Shown here one piece after another: positions 1 to 7,965 of a DNA stretch of 64,000 bases (position 1 is the first letter of the stretch; each line of letters opens with the position of its first letter). Under the pieces are notes generated by a model. It did no database searches. It worked only from the letters and a program-made list of their open reading frames with translations, and had not been told where the DNA came from. A program made the position numbers and the translations under genes. Location of the stretch: positions 744,001 to 808,000 of the forward strand of contig NZ_CP093299.1 of NCBI RefSeq assembly GCF_024362805.1, read 5' to 3'. This DNA comes from Salipaludibacillus sp. LMS25 (lineage in GTDB: Bacteria > Bacillota > Bacilli > Bacillales > Salisediminibacteriaceae).

Positions 1-170
1 TCCGCTGTTAGCTGTTCTTGGTTTTCGCTGTAAGAAAGTCCCACGAAGATAATCCCGAAGTGGAAAAGGGAAATAAGTGAAGTAATAGTAGTTGTTTCTT
101 GCCCACCATGAATGGAACCGGTACTTGTAAAAAATACCTGCCACTTTCCCTTCCAATTCGCCATTCGCCC
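1..170 (-). pseudogene. WrbA-like NAD(P)H:quinone oxidoreductase fragment
   Basis: Reverse-strand reading gives a flavodoxin-fold fragment with the WrbA-type motif FTSTGSIHGGQET followed by an FHFGIIFVGLSYSE-like stretch. In the family this motif lies in the middle of a roughly 200-residue FMN enzyme, so the N-terminal half is missing. The open frame runs into the repeat element at 171, so the gene was truncated or interrupted there; no N-terminal half is visible beyond the repeat. The 3' end continues past the left edge. The neighbouring divergent regulator at 625 is of a quinone-sensing type, which fits an old regulator/target pair. Family call fairly sure; pseudogene status inferred. Confidence 0.6.
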
Positions 171-329
171 ATAAAGCTAAGCTTCAATCAGTGGGAGTTT
201 TCCTTCATCGCCCACTAATTGCTCGTTTAACTTATGGGACCTTTAGGGGCAGTTTATCCCCCACCTCAACTTTTCGATCTTCTTAAGTTTTGAGGTGGGG
301 GTTTTACTGACCCTTAAGAGTGGGATAAA
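171..329 (+). repeat. Two-hairpin repeat, subfamily A, copy A1
   Basis: Begins ATAAAGCTAAGC and ends GTGGGATAAA. The left hairpin pairs AATCAGTGGG with a slightly diverged CCCACTAATT. The long right hairpin pairs CCCCCACCT with AGGTGGGGG and, further out, TTTAGGGGCAGT with ACTGACCCTTAA. It abuts the wrbA fragment. Confidence 0.85.
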
Positions 330-442
330 TATGAGTTTAGTTCTACAATTCCTGACACTCCCCACAACTAAACCTCTTATTTTTTGAAATGATCAATCAT
401 TATGTCTATTACTTACCTTTAGTTAGACTGTTAAGTCGCTCC

Positions 443-472
443 TTACTATTGTCAAGTAAAGTATGCTATAAT
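443..472 (+). promoter_or_regulatory. Promoter with YodB-box-like operator
   Basis: TTACTA (443-448), an 18-bp spacer and TATAAT (467-472) form a plausible sigma-A promoter for the regulator at 625. Overlapping the -35/spacer, 444-458 reads TACT-N7-AGTA, which matches the TACT-7N-AGTA inverted repeat described for YodB operators. Autoregulation by the downstream YodB-like protein is inferred. Confidence 0.55.
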
Positions 473-484
473 AAAGTCAGGCAA

Positions 485-601
485 AAAACGAACCTTCAAT
501 AAGTGAATCAGGACATTCGCGTCCGCTCTCTCCCGCCTCAGTAGACTAGCTCTGCTCTCTATTTTGAAGCGGGAGCTTTTCGAACGGTTATCTGTAATAA
601 A
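485..601 (+). repeat. Two-hairpin repeat, subfamily B, degenerate copy B1
   Basis: Keeps the subfamily B right hairpin (CATTCGCGTCCG, CTCCCGCCT, then GGGAG and GGTTATCTGTAATAAA) but has lost the core of the left hairpin (AACCTTCAATAAGTGAATCAG). It lies in the 5' UTR of the downstream regulator, ending about 8 bp before its ribosome binding site. Confidence 0.7.
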
Positions 602-624
602 GATGCCTGGGGAGTGATATAACA

Positions 625-936
625 ATGGAAAAGATGAATCTATGCCCAAAATTTGAATCGGCATTTCAACTACTTGGTCAACGATGGAATGGGTTAATCC
701 TTCGTGTGCTTTTACAAGGTCCTGTTCGGTTTCGAGACATTTCATCGAATATTCCAAGTATGAGTGATAAAATGCTCGTTGACCGATTGAAACAATTAGA
801 GGAAGCAGGGCTTATTGAAAGGTCTGTCTATCCAGAAACACCAGTCCGTATTGAATATCAGTTGACTGAAAAAGGGAAAGCATTAGAAACTGCCCTTGAC
901 GAAATTCAACATTGGGCTGAAACGTGGGTTGACTGA
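625..936 (+). CDS. HxlR-family redox regulator, YodB/CatR-like
   Basis: A 103-residue winged-helix DNA-binding protein of the MarR/HxlR (DUF24) type. The N-terminus MNLCPKFESAF carries the single conserved cysteine (about residue 7) that senses quinones, diamide or hypochlorite in YodB, CatR and QsrR; it is followed by the recognition-helix region and the wing ending in YQLTEKG. YodB of B. subtilis has extra C-terminal cysteines; none is present here, so this is a one-Cys type like QsrR. The Shine-Dalgarno GGGGAG precedes the ATG. A YodB-type operator overlaps its promoter at 443-472. The likely target, a WrbA-like reductase, survives only as a fragment at 1-170. Confidence 0.85.
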   Translation: MEKMNLCPKFESAFQLLGQRWNGLILRVLLQGPVRFRDISSNIPSMSDKMLVDRLKQLEEAGLIERSVYPETPVRIEYQLTEKGKALETALDEIQHWAETWVD

Positions 937-1026
937 GCTTAACCTTAGGCGTAAAAATAGTTTTTAATAATTTAGAAAGCTAACTTAACTGCTTTCGTTA
1001 ATTATACAAAATAAGTGTTTAAGGTT

Positions 1027-1060
1027 GACCTTTTTCTCATTGTGAAAAGGTCTTTTTCTT
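1027..1060 (+). terminator. Rho-independent terminator
   Basis: GACCTTTT pairs with AAAAGGTC (1027-1052) followed by TTTTTCTT. It ends the HxlR-family regulator transcript. Confidence 0.75.
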
Positions 1061-1086
1061 CGGTTATGGCTTTTTAGTTTTCCATC

Positions 1087-1244
1087 ATAAAGCTAAACTT
1101 CAATCAGTGGGAGTTTTCCTTCATCCCCACTGATTGTGCGTTTAACTTATGGGACCTTTAGGGGCAGTTTATCCCCCACCTTAACTTTTCGACCTTCTTA
1201 AGTTTTGAGGTGGGGGTTTTACTGACCCTTAAGAGTGGGATAAA
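1087..1244 (+). repeat. Two-hairpin repeat, subfamily A, copy A2
   Basis: Nearly identical to A1, with ATAAAGCTAAAC at the left and GTGGGATAAA at the right. The left hairpin AATCAGTGGG/CCACTGATT and the right hairpin with the CCCCCACC arms are intact. Confidence 0.85.
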
Positions 1245-1547
1245 TGTTGCATTAACCAAATGTCACTATTTTAATAACTAGACCTGTTCCATGTTATTCA
1301 ATACTCAGTTCTTACAGGCCTTTTCTCTTCCACGTAGCGTGAATTCTCTCTTTTAGCGACACGCCATGCCTTTTTTCTGTCTGAGTGGCGCGGATTCCCT
1401 CTTTTCACACCACTCAATGTTCTTTTTTCATAAGGAGTCTAACAATAATAAAAGGTCCCGATCATCAAAGAACAATGTGATCGACACCTCTATTCATTAT
1501 TTTTGGCTAGTTATGCCCATCCTGTCTAGATTTCTCTTGCATAGCTT
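1245..1547. other. Intergenic, no gene seen
   Basis: About 300 bp between repeat A2 and the 3' end of the MurJ-like gene. A forward frame is open at 1366-1623 but runs antisense into the flippase gene and has no family features. A weak GATCA...TGATC inverted repeat near 1460-1483 could help end the flippase transcript. Confidence 0.4.
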
Positions 1548-3161
1548 CTATTTGTTTAAGAATTTAAATCTTTCACCAAGGATTTGGCCAGCCAATCCCG
1601 AGCGAATGCCTAAATTCAAATAAACGACCATACCTGATAAAACTGCTATGGCAAGAATGATCAGGGCGTCCATTCTCGTATCTATGGGAAGAAGTTGCAT
1701 AAGACCGTATTGTAAAAACCCAACCACTACTGCCATCATTCCTGTAAACAAGCATATAAGTAAGAAGCGTTTGAACACAAAAGTATAATTGTAATTTGCG
1801 TATTTTTTTATTGCCCAAATATTAATCGCGATGGCGATCATATACCCTATCCCTGTAGCCATGATAGCACCATGGACCTCAAACCATGAAATAAGCATCG
1901 TATTGGATACTACTTTAAAGGTGAGACCTGCTAACAATGCAGTAACAGCCCATTTTTGTCTGTTAATCCCCTGAAGAATAGCGGAAGTTACAGCGAAAAT
2001 AGCAAATGCCACCGCTACCCAAGCATACGACCGTAACACCTCTGCACCCTCAGCTAAATCCACTAAGCCAAATAGTGCACCATAGACAGGCTCTGCCAGC
2101 ACAGTTAGACCAATAGCTGCTGGAACAGTAAGGAACAAAATAATTTGATAAGTTTGCGTGATGGTTCGTTGTAGACGATCGTGCTCTTCATTTATAAACG
2201 CATTTGTCACGGTTGGAATGATCGTTAACGACATGGCTGTTCCAAGTGCCACTGGAATTTGGATGAGCTTATGGGTCGTCTGCGCAAATGCCCCATAATA
2301 AGTTTCAACGACACCCATGTCATAGCCAAGATCTTGCATCGCTTGGTTAAACGTGACCATATCAACTAACTGATACAATGGGATCGCCAATCCCACTATC
2401 GATAACGGTATGGCATAAGTTAATAACTCTTTATACATACTGCGAAGAGGCATCGTTTGCTCTACTGTACTATCGTCAATTTGTTTTTTTAGACTAGGAC
2501 CTCTTTTTTTCCAATAGATTAGTAGAACAGCGAGACCGCCTAGCGCACCGATGAAAGCTCCGAACGTAGCAACACCAACAGCAACCCCCAATTCTCCGTT
2601 CCATACATTCAAAATGAGAAAAGCAAATAAAAGAATAAAAACAATTCGAACGATTTGCTCAATAACCTGAGAAACAGCTGTAGGTCCCATCGACTGATGC
2701 CCTTGGAAATAACCTCTTATAATCGCCATGACTGGGACAATTAATAATGCCACACTGACCATCCTGACAGCAAAGATAACATCTTCGTAGGAATTTCCGT
2801 TTAAATCAGTAGGATCAACAACTTGTTTAGCAATGGGTTCCGCTAAGAAAAACAACGCTAAAAAGGCAACAAAGCCTGTTACAAGCATTACAACGATTCC
2901 CGATTTTAGTAACCTCTGCCCCGTCCTATAATCTCCTAAGGCATTATATTTAGACACAAACTTCGATACTGCAAGGGGAACGCCGAGCGTCGATAAACTT
3001 AACATAATCGTATAAGGCAAATAGCCATATGTGTAAAGTGCCATTCCTTGTGTGCCGACAATCGCTGTAAATGGAAACACGTAAATTAACCCGAGAATCT
3101 TAGAAATAAAGACACTCGCGGTAAGAATCACCGTACCTCTAATTAATTGCTGCTCTGACAT
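1548..3161 (-). CDS. murJ: MurJ/YtgP-like lipid II flippase (MOP superfamily)
   Basis: A 537-residue polytopic membrane protein of the polysaccharide-transport (MATE/MOP) type with about 14 hydrophobic segments. The N-terminus RGTVILTASVFISKILGLIY and the downstream LGVPLAVSKFVSKYNALGDY closely resemble B. subtilis YtgP (MurJ, 544 residues), which flips lipid-linked peptidoglycan precursors across the membrane. SpoVB-type flippases are close relatives, so the assignment is strong at family level and good for the MurJ subgroup. The Shine-Dalgarno GGTGAGGAG sits just before the ATG at 3161. It stands alone on the reverse strand. The upstream region has a 16-bp perfect palindrome (3321-3336). 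Confidence 0.85.
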   Translation of the reverse strand: MSEQQLIRGTVILTASVFISKILGLIYVFPFTAIVGTQGMALYTYGYLPYTIMLSLSTLGVPLAVSKFVSKYNALGDYRTGQRLLKSGIVVMLVTGFVAFLALFFLAEPIAKQVVDPTDLNGNSYEDVIFAVRMVSVALLIVPVMAIIRGYFQGHQSMGPTAVSQVIEQIVRIVFILLFAFLILNVWNGELGVAVGVATFGAFIGALGGLAVLLIYWKKRGPSLKKQIDDSTVEQTMPLRSMYKELLTYAIPLSIVGLAIPLYQLVDMVTFNQAMQDLGYDMGVVETYYGAFAQTTHKLIQIPVALGTAMSLTIIPTVTNAFINEEHDRLQRTITQTYQIILFLTVPAAIGLTVLAEPVYGALFGLVDLAEGAEVLRSYAWVAVAFAIFAVTSAILQGINRQKWAVTALLAGLTFKVVSNTMLISWFEVHGAIMATGIGYMIAIAINIWAIKKYANYNYTFVFKRFLLICLFTGMMAVVVGFLQYGLMQLLPIDTRMDALIILAIAVLSGMVVYLNLGIRSGLAGQILGERFKFLNK

Positions 3162-3320
3162 GTCTCTTACTCCTCACCTTAGTTTCACATAACACTGATA
3201 GCATTTTATCATACTTTTTATTAAAAAGTAGGGAATTATGTCGCAATTAAGCCTGTCATTTATTCTATAAGCCCTATCTCCTTCTAAAGATCTATAAGGG
3301 TAAATAGAACTTTATTACTA

Positions 3321-3336
3321 CGTTACCATGGTAACG
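3321..3336. promoter_or_regulatory. Perfect 16-bp palindrome, possible operator
   Basis: CGTTACCATGGTAACG is fully self-complementary and lies about 160 bp upstream of the MurJ-like start. It has no T-run, so it is more likely an operator than a terminator. The regulator is unknown. Confidence 0.35.
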
Positions 3337-3401
3337 AAGAGATACCGTCGCAATTTCACAGTATTATGTGATAAGGGGAGGAAAGAACGATCATTTATAG
3401 T

Positions 3402-3556
3402 ATAAAGCTAAGCTTCAATCAGTGGGGGTTTTCCTTCAACCCCACTGATTGGTAATTGAGTGAATCAGGACATTAGAATCCTTTAATTCCCGCCTATATA
3501 GAGTTAGCTCTCCTCTATTTTCAGGCAGGTGTAACGGACGGTTACCTGCTATATAT
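3402..3556 (+). repeat. Two-hairpin repeat, subfamily B, copy B2
   Basis: Left hairpin intact (AATCAGTGGG/CCCACTGATT). The right hairpin keeps the CGCCTATATAGAG and ACGGACGGTTA elements, but the right end has decayed to CTGCTATATA instead of CTGTGATAAA. Confidence 0.75.
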
Positions 3557-3558
3557 GT

Positions 3559-3682
3559 TGCTCGAATCCGTTACAGGCGGACGCTTTCCGCGGGGCCTGT
3601 CTTCAACTCCCTCTCACTCAGCAAAGCATCGTCAGAAGGCTTTTCAGACTGCGGCGATCCTACTGGAGTCGCCACCTTTCAC
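3559..3682 (+). repeat. Bacillaceae-type dispersed palindromic repeat
   Basis: Runs from TGCTCGAATCCG through GCGGACGCTTTCCGCGGGG, CAGCAAAGCATCGTCAG and TCAGACTGCGGCGAT to GGAGTCGCCACC. A second copy is at 25113-25240. This GC-rich palindromic type recurs in many Bacillus-related genomes. It is unrelated to the two-hairpin family it abuts. Confidence 0.7.
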
Positions 3683-3969
3683 TCCTTTGAGTTAGGCTAT
3701 TTTTTATGAGTAACTATTAATACTTTCATGGGAAGACCACAGCTGGACAGCCAAAAGAAACCGTTAAGATCGTAGAAGAAAAGGTTTAAGAAACTGAAAA
3801 AGAGGCAAACGATGAACAAGAACAGAAAAAAGCAAAGAAGACTGAATACTGGGATTGTCGACGTTAAAAACGACTACCAAGCACGACTGGAAAAATTCGG
3901 ACAGCAATTAGCACTTATAAAGAGCTCCAGTTCAATAATACGCTAGATAAAAGATTTTTCAGCTAAGAA
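3683..3969. other. Intergenic with decayed coding remnant
   Basis: Forward-strand reading from about 3728 gives short lysine/glutamate-rich stretches (QPKETVKIVEEKV, then a stop, then EKEANDEQEQKKAKK) ending in a further stop. It looks like a broken gene, but I do not recognise the family. No promoter or RNA is seen. Confidence 0.3.
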
Positions 3970-4371
3970 TTAACCTTCAATAATTTTGACATATGCGTTG
4001 CGCTGGCGCGGACCATCAAATTCACAAAAATAAATGCCTTGCCACGTACCTAAAATGAGTTGTCCATTGTCAATGATGACCATTTGCGAAGTCCCTGTCG
4101 TACTTGCTTTTAAATGGGAGGCTGTATTTCCTTCTGTGTGCCGATACTTATCATGATGCCATGGATAAACCTCATCCCAGCGCATGAGCATATCATGCTT
4201 TACATCAGGGTCTGCATTCTCGTTAATTGTAATCCCTGCTGTTGTATGAGCACAATAAATATAGACAACGCCTGTTTGGACACCACTCTCATTAACTACT
4301 TGCTGCACTTCTTTCGTAATATCTTTCATCTCATCTCGTGCGCCTGTGGTGATGGCTAGTTTTTTGAACAT
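3970..4371 (-). CDS. yjbQ: YjbQ-family protein (UPF0047)
   Basis: A 133-residue single-domain protein with the full UPF0047 signature: [18 protein letters not shown] at about residues 40-57, [13 protein letters not shown] near 78-90 and [15 protein letters not shown] near 107-121. Members form trimers with a metal/phosphate-binding His/Asp pocket, and some have weak thiamine-phosphate synthase activity; the cellular role is unsettled. The Shine-Dalgarno AGGTGAAGAG precedes the ATG at 4371. It lies 18 bp downstream of proC on the same strand, so the two are probably co-transcribed. Confidence 0.88.
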   Translation of the reverse strand: MFKKLAITTGARDEMKDITKEVQQVVNESGVQTGVVYIYCAHTTAGITINENADPDVKHDMLMRWDEVYPWHHDKYRHTEGNTASHLKASTTGTSQMVIIDNGQLILGTWQGIYFCEFDGPRQRNAYVKIIEG

Positions 4372-4389
4372 CTCTCTTCACCTGCTTTC

Positions 4390-5190
4390 TTATTCGTTAT
4401 GGGTACGAGCATGATTATTAGTCGCTCTCACTGCCTCTTTTAGTATGCTGGCAAAGCCTTGTTCATTAAGAATTTCAATCCCTTTAGCCGTTGAGCCTCC
4501 TGGCGATGCCACTTGATCCATTAATAGCTGTGGATCCCCATTATGTTCTAACATAGAGACAGACCCTTTTAACATTTGTATTACGAGCATCCTCGCCTGT
4601 TTACGATTCACACCATAATTCACAGCTGCTTCTTCTAATCCTAATGCAAAGGCGTACAAAAAAGCTGGCGCACTTCCCGTAATCGCTGTTAAATCGTGGA
4701 CTTTTTCTGCTGATAATTCTTCTGATTCTCCAATGGATGACAAAATATAGTCAATGATGATTCTATGATGGTTATCCACATATTTCCCACACGTAAACGT
4801 GGACATTGATTGTCCGATACCCGCCGCAGTGTTTGGCATAATCCAAGCAACTGGTGTCCCCGTACTAAGACGAGCCTCTATATAAGCTGGATCAACCCCT
4901 GCTGCTACTGTTAAAACAAGCTGATGATCTATCACTTCTTTCAACTGTTCCAGCAAGTGATCATGCGCTTCAGGTGGTGCAGCCAATAAAATCACGTCGT
5001 GAGAAGCCGCTTTACCAATAGCATCTTGTGTCACATGAACACCATATGTACGCTTTAACCTGTCAAGCCTTTGCATGTTTGAAGCATTTGAAACGGTAAT
5101 AGATGAGAACCTATTTTTTTCCTTTGCAACTAAACCTGAAATAATGGCCTCTGCCATTCTGCCTGCTCCAATAACTAATAATGATGTCAT
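4390..5190 (-). CDS. proC: Pyrroline-5-carboxylate reductase
   Basis: A 266-residue NAD(P)H-dependent enzyme for the last step of proline synthesis, cytosolic. It has the Rossmann glycine motif VIGAGRMAEAIISG near residues 6-19, the catalytic-domain stretch TGSAPAFLYAFALGLEEAA near 169-187 and the signature DQVASPGGSTAKGIEIL near 224-240. Length is normal for the family. Bacilli often have several paralogues (proG, proH, proI, comER); which one this is cannot be told here, though the full catalytic motif argues for an active reductase. The Shine-Dalgarno AAGGAGATG supports the ATG at 5190. First gene of a likely two-gene unit with yjbQ. Confidence 0.87.
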   Translation of the reverse strand: MTSLLVIGAGRMAEAIISGLVAKEKNRFSSITVSNASNMQRLDRLKRTYGVHVTQDAIGKAASHDVILLAAPPEAHDHLLEQLKEVIDHQLVLTVAAGVDPAYIEARLSTGTPVAWIMPNTAAGIGQSMSTFTCGKYVDNHHRIIIDYILSSIGESEELSAEKVHDLTAITGSAPAFLYAFALGLEEAAVNYGVNRKQARMLVIQMLKGSVSMLEHNGDPQLLMDQVASPGGSTAKGIEILNEQGFASILKEAVRATNNHARTHNE

Positions 5191-5307
5191 CCTTCATTCA
5201 TCTCCTTTACTACGTCCTTTAACAAATCCTGAACCAGCGTCATGTAAAAATAACTTGGCCCATCATATCTTACCATCAACTGAACCTGAACTAAATAAGT
5301 TAGCCAT

Positions 5308-5435
5308 ATAAAGCTAAGCTTCAATCAGTGGGAGGTTTCGTTCTTCCCTCATTGATTGAGAGTTGTCCGTTATCTCCCGCCTAAATAGATTTATATTTTG
5401 AGACGGGAGGTATACGAACGGTTATCTGTGATAAA
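5308..5435 (+). repeat. Two-hairpin repeat, subfamily B, copy B3 (internally deleted)
   Basis: Starts ATAAAGCTAAGC and ends CTGTGATAAA, but lacks about 20 bp (the GAATCAGGACATTAGC part) after the left hairpin, so the base of the right hairpin is lost. The CTCCCGCCT/GACGGGAG arms remain. Confidence 0.8.
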
Positions 5436-5463
5436 AAAAGAAAGACCTGACGATATCAGGTCT
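5433..5463 (-). terminator. Rho-independent terminator
   Basis: AGACCTGA/TCAGGTCT inverted repeat (5443-5463), followed on the reverse strand by a T-rich run (5433-5442). It ends the 5480-6172 transcript; its tail overlaps the end of repeat B3. Confidence 0.8.
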
Positions 5464-5479
5464 CCAGCTCTCCATATAG

Positions 5480-6172
5480 TTAACTTATATTCTGTAACTT
5501 CCGTTCTAATTTCTTTAACTTAAATTCATGTTTATTCGCTTTTTCATATTGTTTTAATTTACGTTTTAATCGGCCCTTAGTCCAGCTATCCTCAACAATC
5601 CCTTTTTGATTTAAGTAAGCAGCGAAAAAATCGACATTTCCACTTTCATATTTAAATTTATCTTCCACGACCTCAAAATAGCAATCAAAAGCCTCCAATA
5701 ACGACGCACCTTCTGGGACAAAATCACCGTAAACGTCCATGCACAAACGATAATTGTACTCCCTTAAAGTCGTTAAAAAAGAGGTTAAAAATCGCTCTTC
5801 GTTCCCTTCAAGCACAAAGCCCTTTCGCTCAAGCAAGGTGATAAATACGTCTAATTCATTGTGATAAAACAGGTGTGTTTGCCGCATTTCTTTTGTCATA
5901 TTAAGATTTATACTTACCGTGCCTTCAGAGCGAGCATGCAACATGTTTAAAAGCGCACGGCTCGCTTCTGGCTTCAATAAAAAAGTTGGTAATACTGTTT
6001 TAAGATACTTAGAGACCTCCGAATTTAATAGAGATTGTAACGCCTCTTTTCTTTTCATCTCTGTCAGCATTTTTTGTCTTTCCAACATGGCATAGTCATT
6101 AATACGAGCCTGTGTCTCCTCAGCCCAAACTGCACGTTTTGCTTCAAACTTTTCCTTTAAGTTTTGAAACAT
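5480..6172 (-). CDS. Uncharacterised 230-residue protein
   Basis: I do not recognise this protein. It is soluble, highly charged and mostly helical by composition, with lysine/arginine-rich ends: an N-terminal probable coiled coil (about residues 1-50) and a C-terminal KLKKLERKLQN tail. The middle has aromatic-rich stretches such as HLFYHNELDVFITLLERKG and LLEAFDCYFEVVEDKFKYE. No signal peptide or membrane segment. A good Shine-Dalgarno (AGGAGAGG) precedes the ATG at 6172, and a strong terminator follows, so it is a real monocistronic gene. Confidence 0.75.
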   Translation of the reverse strand: MFQNLKEKFEAKRAVWAEETQARINDYAMLERQKMLTEMKRKEALQSLLNSEVSKYLKTVLPTFLLKPEASRALLNMLHARSEGTVSINLNMTKEMRQTHLFYHNELDVFITLLERKGFVLEGNEERFLTSFLTTLREYNYRLCMDVYGDFVPEGASLLEAFDCYFEVVEDKFKYESGNVDFFAAYLNQKGIVEDSWTKGRLKRKLKQYEKANKHEFKLKKLERKLQNIS

Positions 6173-6471
6173 GTGCCTCTCCTCCTTTCACGAGTTCACT
6201 AATAAAGAGTGGTAGAATATTTCCCACCTGAAGTTTACCACATTCAAATGATAAATAAAACAGCGTTTTCGAAAAAAAATTAAATGATCTGACACCTATT
6301 CTATTCTCATCAAACAATACGGAGTTAAATAACTAATTTTCGTTGTATTTGCCGTTATTTTTCTGAAAAATAGACGTAGTGACTGTTTTTTTCACTAAAG
6401 CTTGCTTCCTTCTTTCAAGCACAGTAAAATCGGATAGATGAATTGAATCTGATTAGAAAGAAGGCGTTAAG

Positions 6472-7734
6472 ATGACGGATGTCATAATCATCGGTGGTGG
6501 GCCTGCTGGTTTGATGGCCGCGGTGGCCGCAGCGGAACACGGTGCGACCGTCTTGCTACTCGATAAAGGAAAAAAACTAGGGCGCAAACTTGCCATCTCT
6601 GGTGGGGGGCGCTGTAACGTGACCAATCGCGCGAATATTGATGATATAATTACGAATATCCCTGGTAACGGGCGATTCATGCATAGTCCCTTCTCCATAT
6701 TTAACAACGAAGACATTATTGCTTTTTTTGAAGGACTAGGAATTAAATTAAAAGAAGAAGACCGAGGTAGAATGTTTCCAGTGAACGATAAAGCGGTGGA
6801 TGTGGTCCGAGCGTTATTACATAAAATTAGGTCATTAAATGTCTCTATCCGCACGAATACAGAAGTAAGTGACGTCCTTTATAATCCGTCCGCCACTAAG
6901 GTTACAGGAGTTTTATTAAAAAATGGTGAAGAACTGAAAACAAACCGTGTTATTATCGCTGTAGGTGGAAAATCAGTTCCCCACACCGGTTCCACCGGCG
7001 ATGGCTATCCGTGGGCTGTAAAAGCCGGACATACGGTAACAGATTTATACCCTACTGAAGTCCCAATTACATGTCGTGACGCTTTTATAAAAGCGAAAAA
7101 ATTACAAGGCCTTTCATTAAGAGATGTACAATTATCTGTCCTAGACCCTAAAAAAGGAAAAATCATTAAAGCTCATGAAGGCGATATGATCTTTACTCAT
7201 TTTGGGGTTTCTGGTCCAATTAGTTTGCGTTGCAGCCAATATGTTGTTAAAGCCCTAAAAAAACATAAGGATACTGTAATTCCATTGCAGGTGGACTTGT
7301 TTCCTAAGGAGAACACTGAAGACGTATTACAACAACTCGTCCAATTACTTAAACAACAATCTAAAAAAGCAATCAAAAACGCCCTTCAAGGCTTTTTACC
7401 TGAGCGGATCATCCCAATTTTATTAGAGATGGCCCATATTGAGCCTTCAGCAATTTATCCAGAGCTTGCCCACGACAAACTTAGAGAACTAGCTCGACTC
7501 ATTAAAACTTTTCCGCTGACAGCTACAGGGACTCTTTCTATTGAAAAAGCATTTGTGACAGGGGGCGGTGTTAGTGTAAAGGAAATTCAGCCGAAACGGA
7601 TGGAATCAAAGCTGGTCAACGGGCTCTTTTTCTGCGGTGAAGTCCTTGATTTACATGGTTATACAGGTGGTTATAATATAACCGTTGCTTTTTCGACTGG
7701 CTATACAGCAGGAAAAGCAGCTGCTGACCAGTAG
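6472..7734 (+). CDS. ytfP: HI0933/YtfP-family flavoprotein oxidoreductase
   Basis: A 420-residue FAD-dependent protein of the HI0933 family. The N-terminal dinucleotide-binding motif is [20 protein letters not shown] (residues 5-24), then [17 protein letters not shown] near 42-58. The C-terminal [10 protein letters not shown] and [18 protein letters not shown] (near 385-402) complete the FAD site. Length matches family members. The physiological substrate is not established. It lies upstream of leuS on the opposite strand, as in other Bacillus genomes. The start is at AAGAAGGCGTTAAG-ATG; a terminator follows. Confidence 0.88.
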   Translation: MTDVIIIGGGPAGLMAAVAAAEHGATVLLLDKGKKLGRKLAISGGGRCNVTNRANIDDIITNIPGNGRFMHSPFSIFNNEDIIAFFEGLGIKLKEEDRGRMFPVNDKAVDVVRALLHKIRSLNVSIRTNTEVSDVLYNPSATKVTGVLLKNGEELKTNRVIIAVGGKSVPHTGSTGDGYPWAVKAGHTVTDLYPTEVPITCRDAFIKAKKLQGLSLRDVQLSVLDPKKGKIIKAHEGDMIFTHFGVSGPISLRCSQYVVKALKKHKDTVIPLQVDLFPKENTEDVLQQLVQLLKQQSKKAIKNALQGFLPERIIPILLEMAHIEPSAIYPELAHDKLRELARLIKTFPLTATGTLSIEKAFVTGGGVSVKEIQPKRMESKLVNGLFFCGEVLDLHGYTGGYNITVAFSTGYTAGKAAADQ

Positions 7735-7752
7735 TAAAAGCCTCTTTTATTC

Positions 7753-7796
7753 AAAACGTCTCTCTTCATTAATACGAAGAAGAGATGTTTGTTTTA
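7753..7796 (+). terminator. Rho-independent terminator
   Basis: AAACGTCTCTCTTC pairs with GAAGAAGAGATGTTT with small imperfections, followed by GTTTTAA. It ends ytfP. Confidence 0.65.
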
Positions 7797-7898
7797 ATCA
7801 CATTGGAACGTTCCCCATAACACTAAGCAGTCGCTTCACTCAGCTTCTGTTCTCTATAATCTATTGACTAATCCACACCATCTTTTAGTTATCCTACA

Positions 7899-7950
7899 CA
7901 AAAAGCCCGCCAGAATAATGACACAGCTCATCGTGTCTTATTCTGGCGGA
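7899..7950 (-). terminator. leuS terminator
   Basis: Long perfect stem CCGCCAGAATAA.GACAC/GTGTC.TTATTCTGGCGG, followed on the reverse strand by GGCTTTTTGTG. Confidence 0.85.
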
Positions 7951-7965
7951 TGCCAATCAGTGTTG

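Noticed and set aside
452..757. Open reverse frame of 101 residues
   Set aside because: Antisense to the HxlR regulator and repeat B1; no family features or ribosome binding site.
1366..1623. Open forward frame of 85 residues
   Set aside because: Low-complexity composition and runs antisense into the MurJ-like gene.
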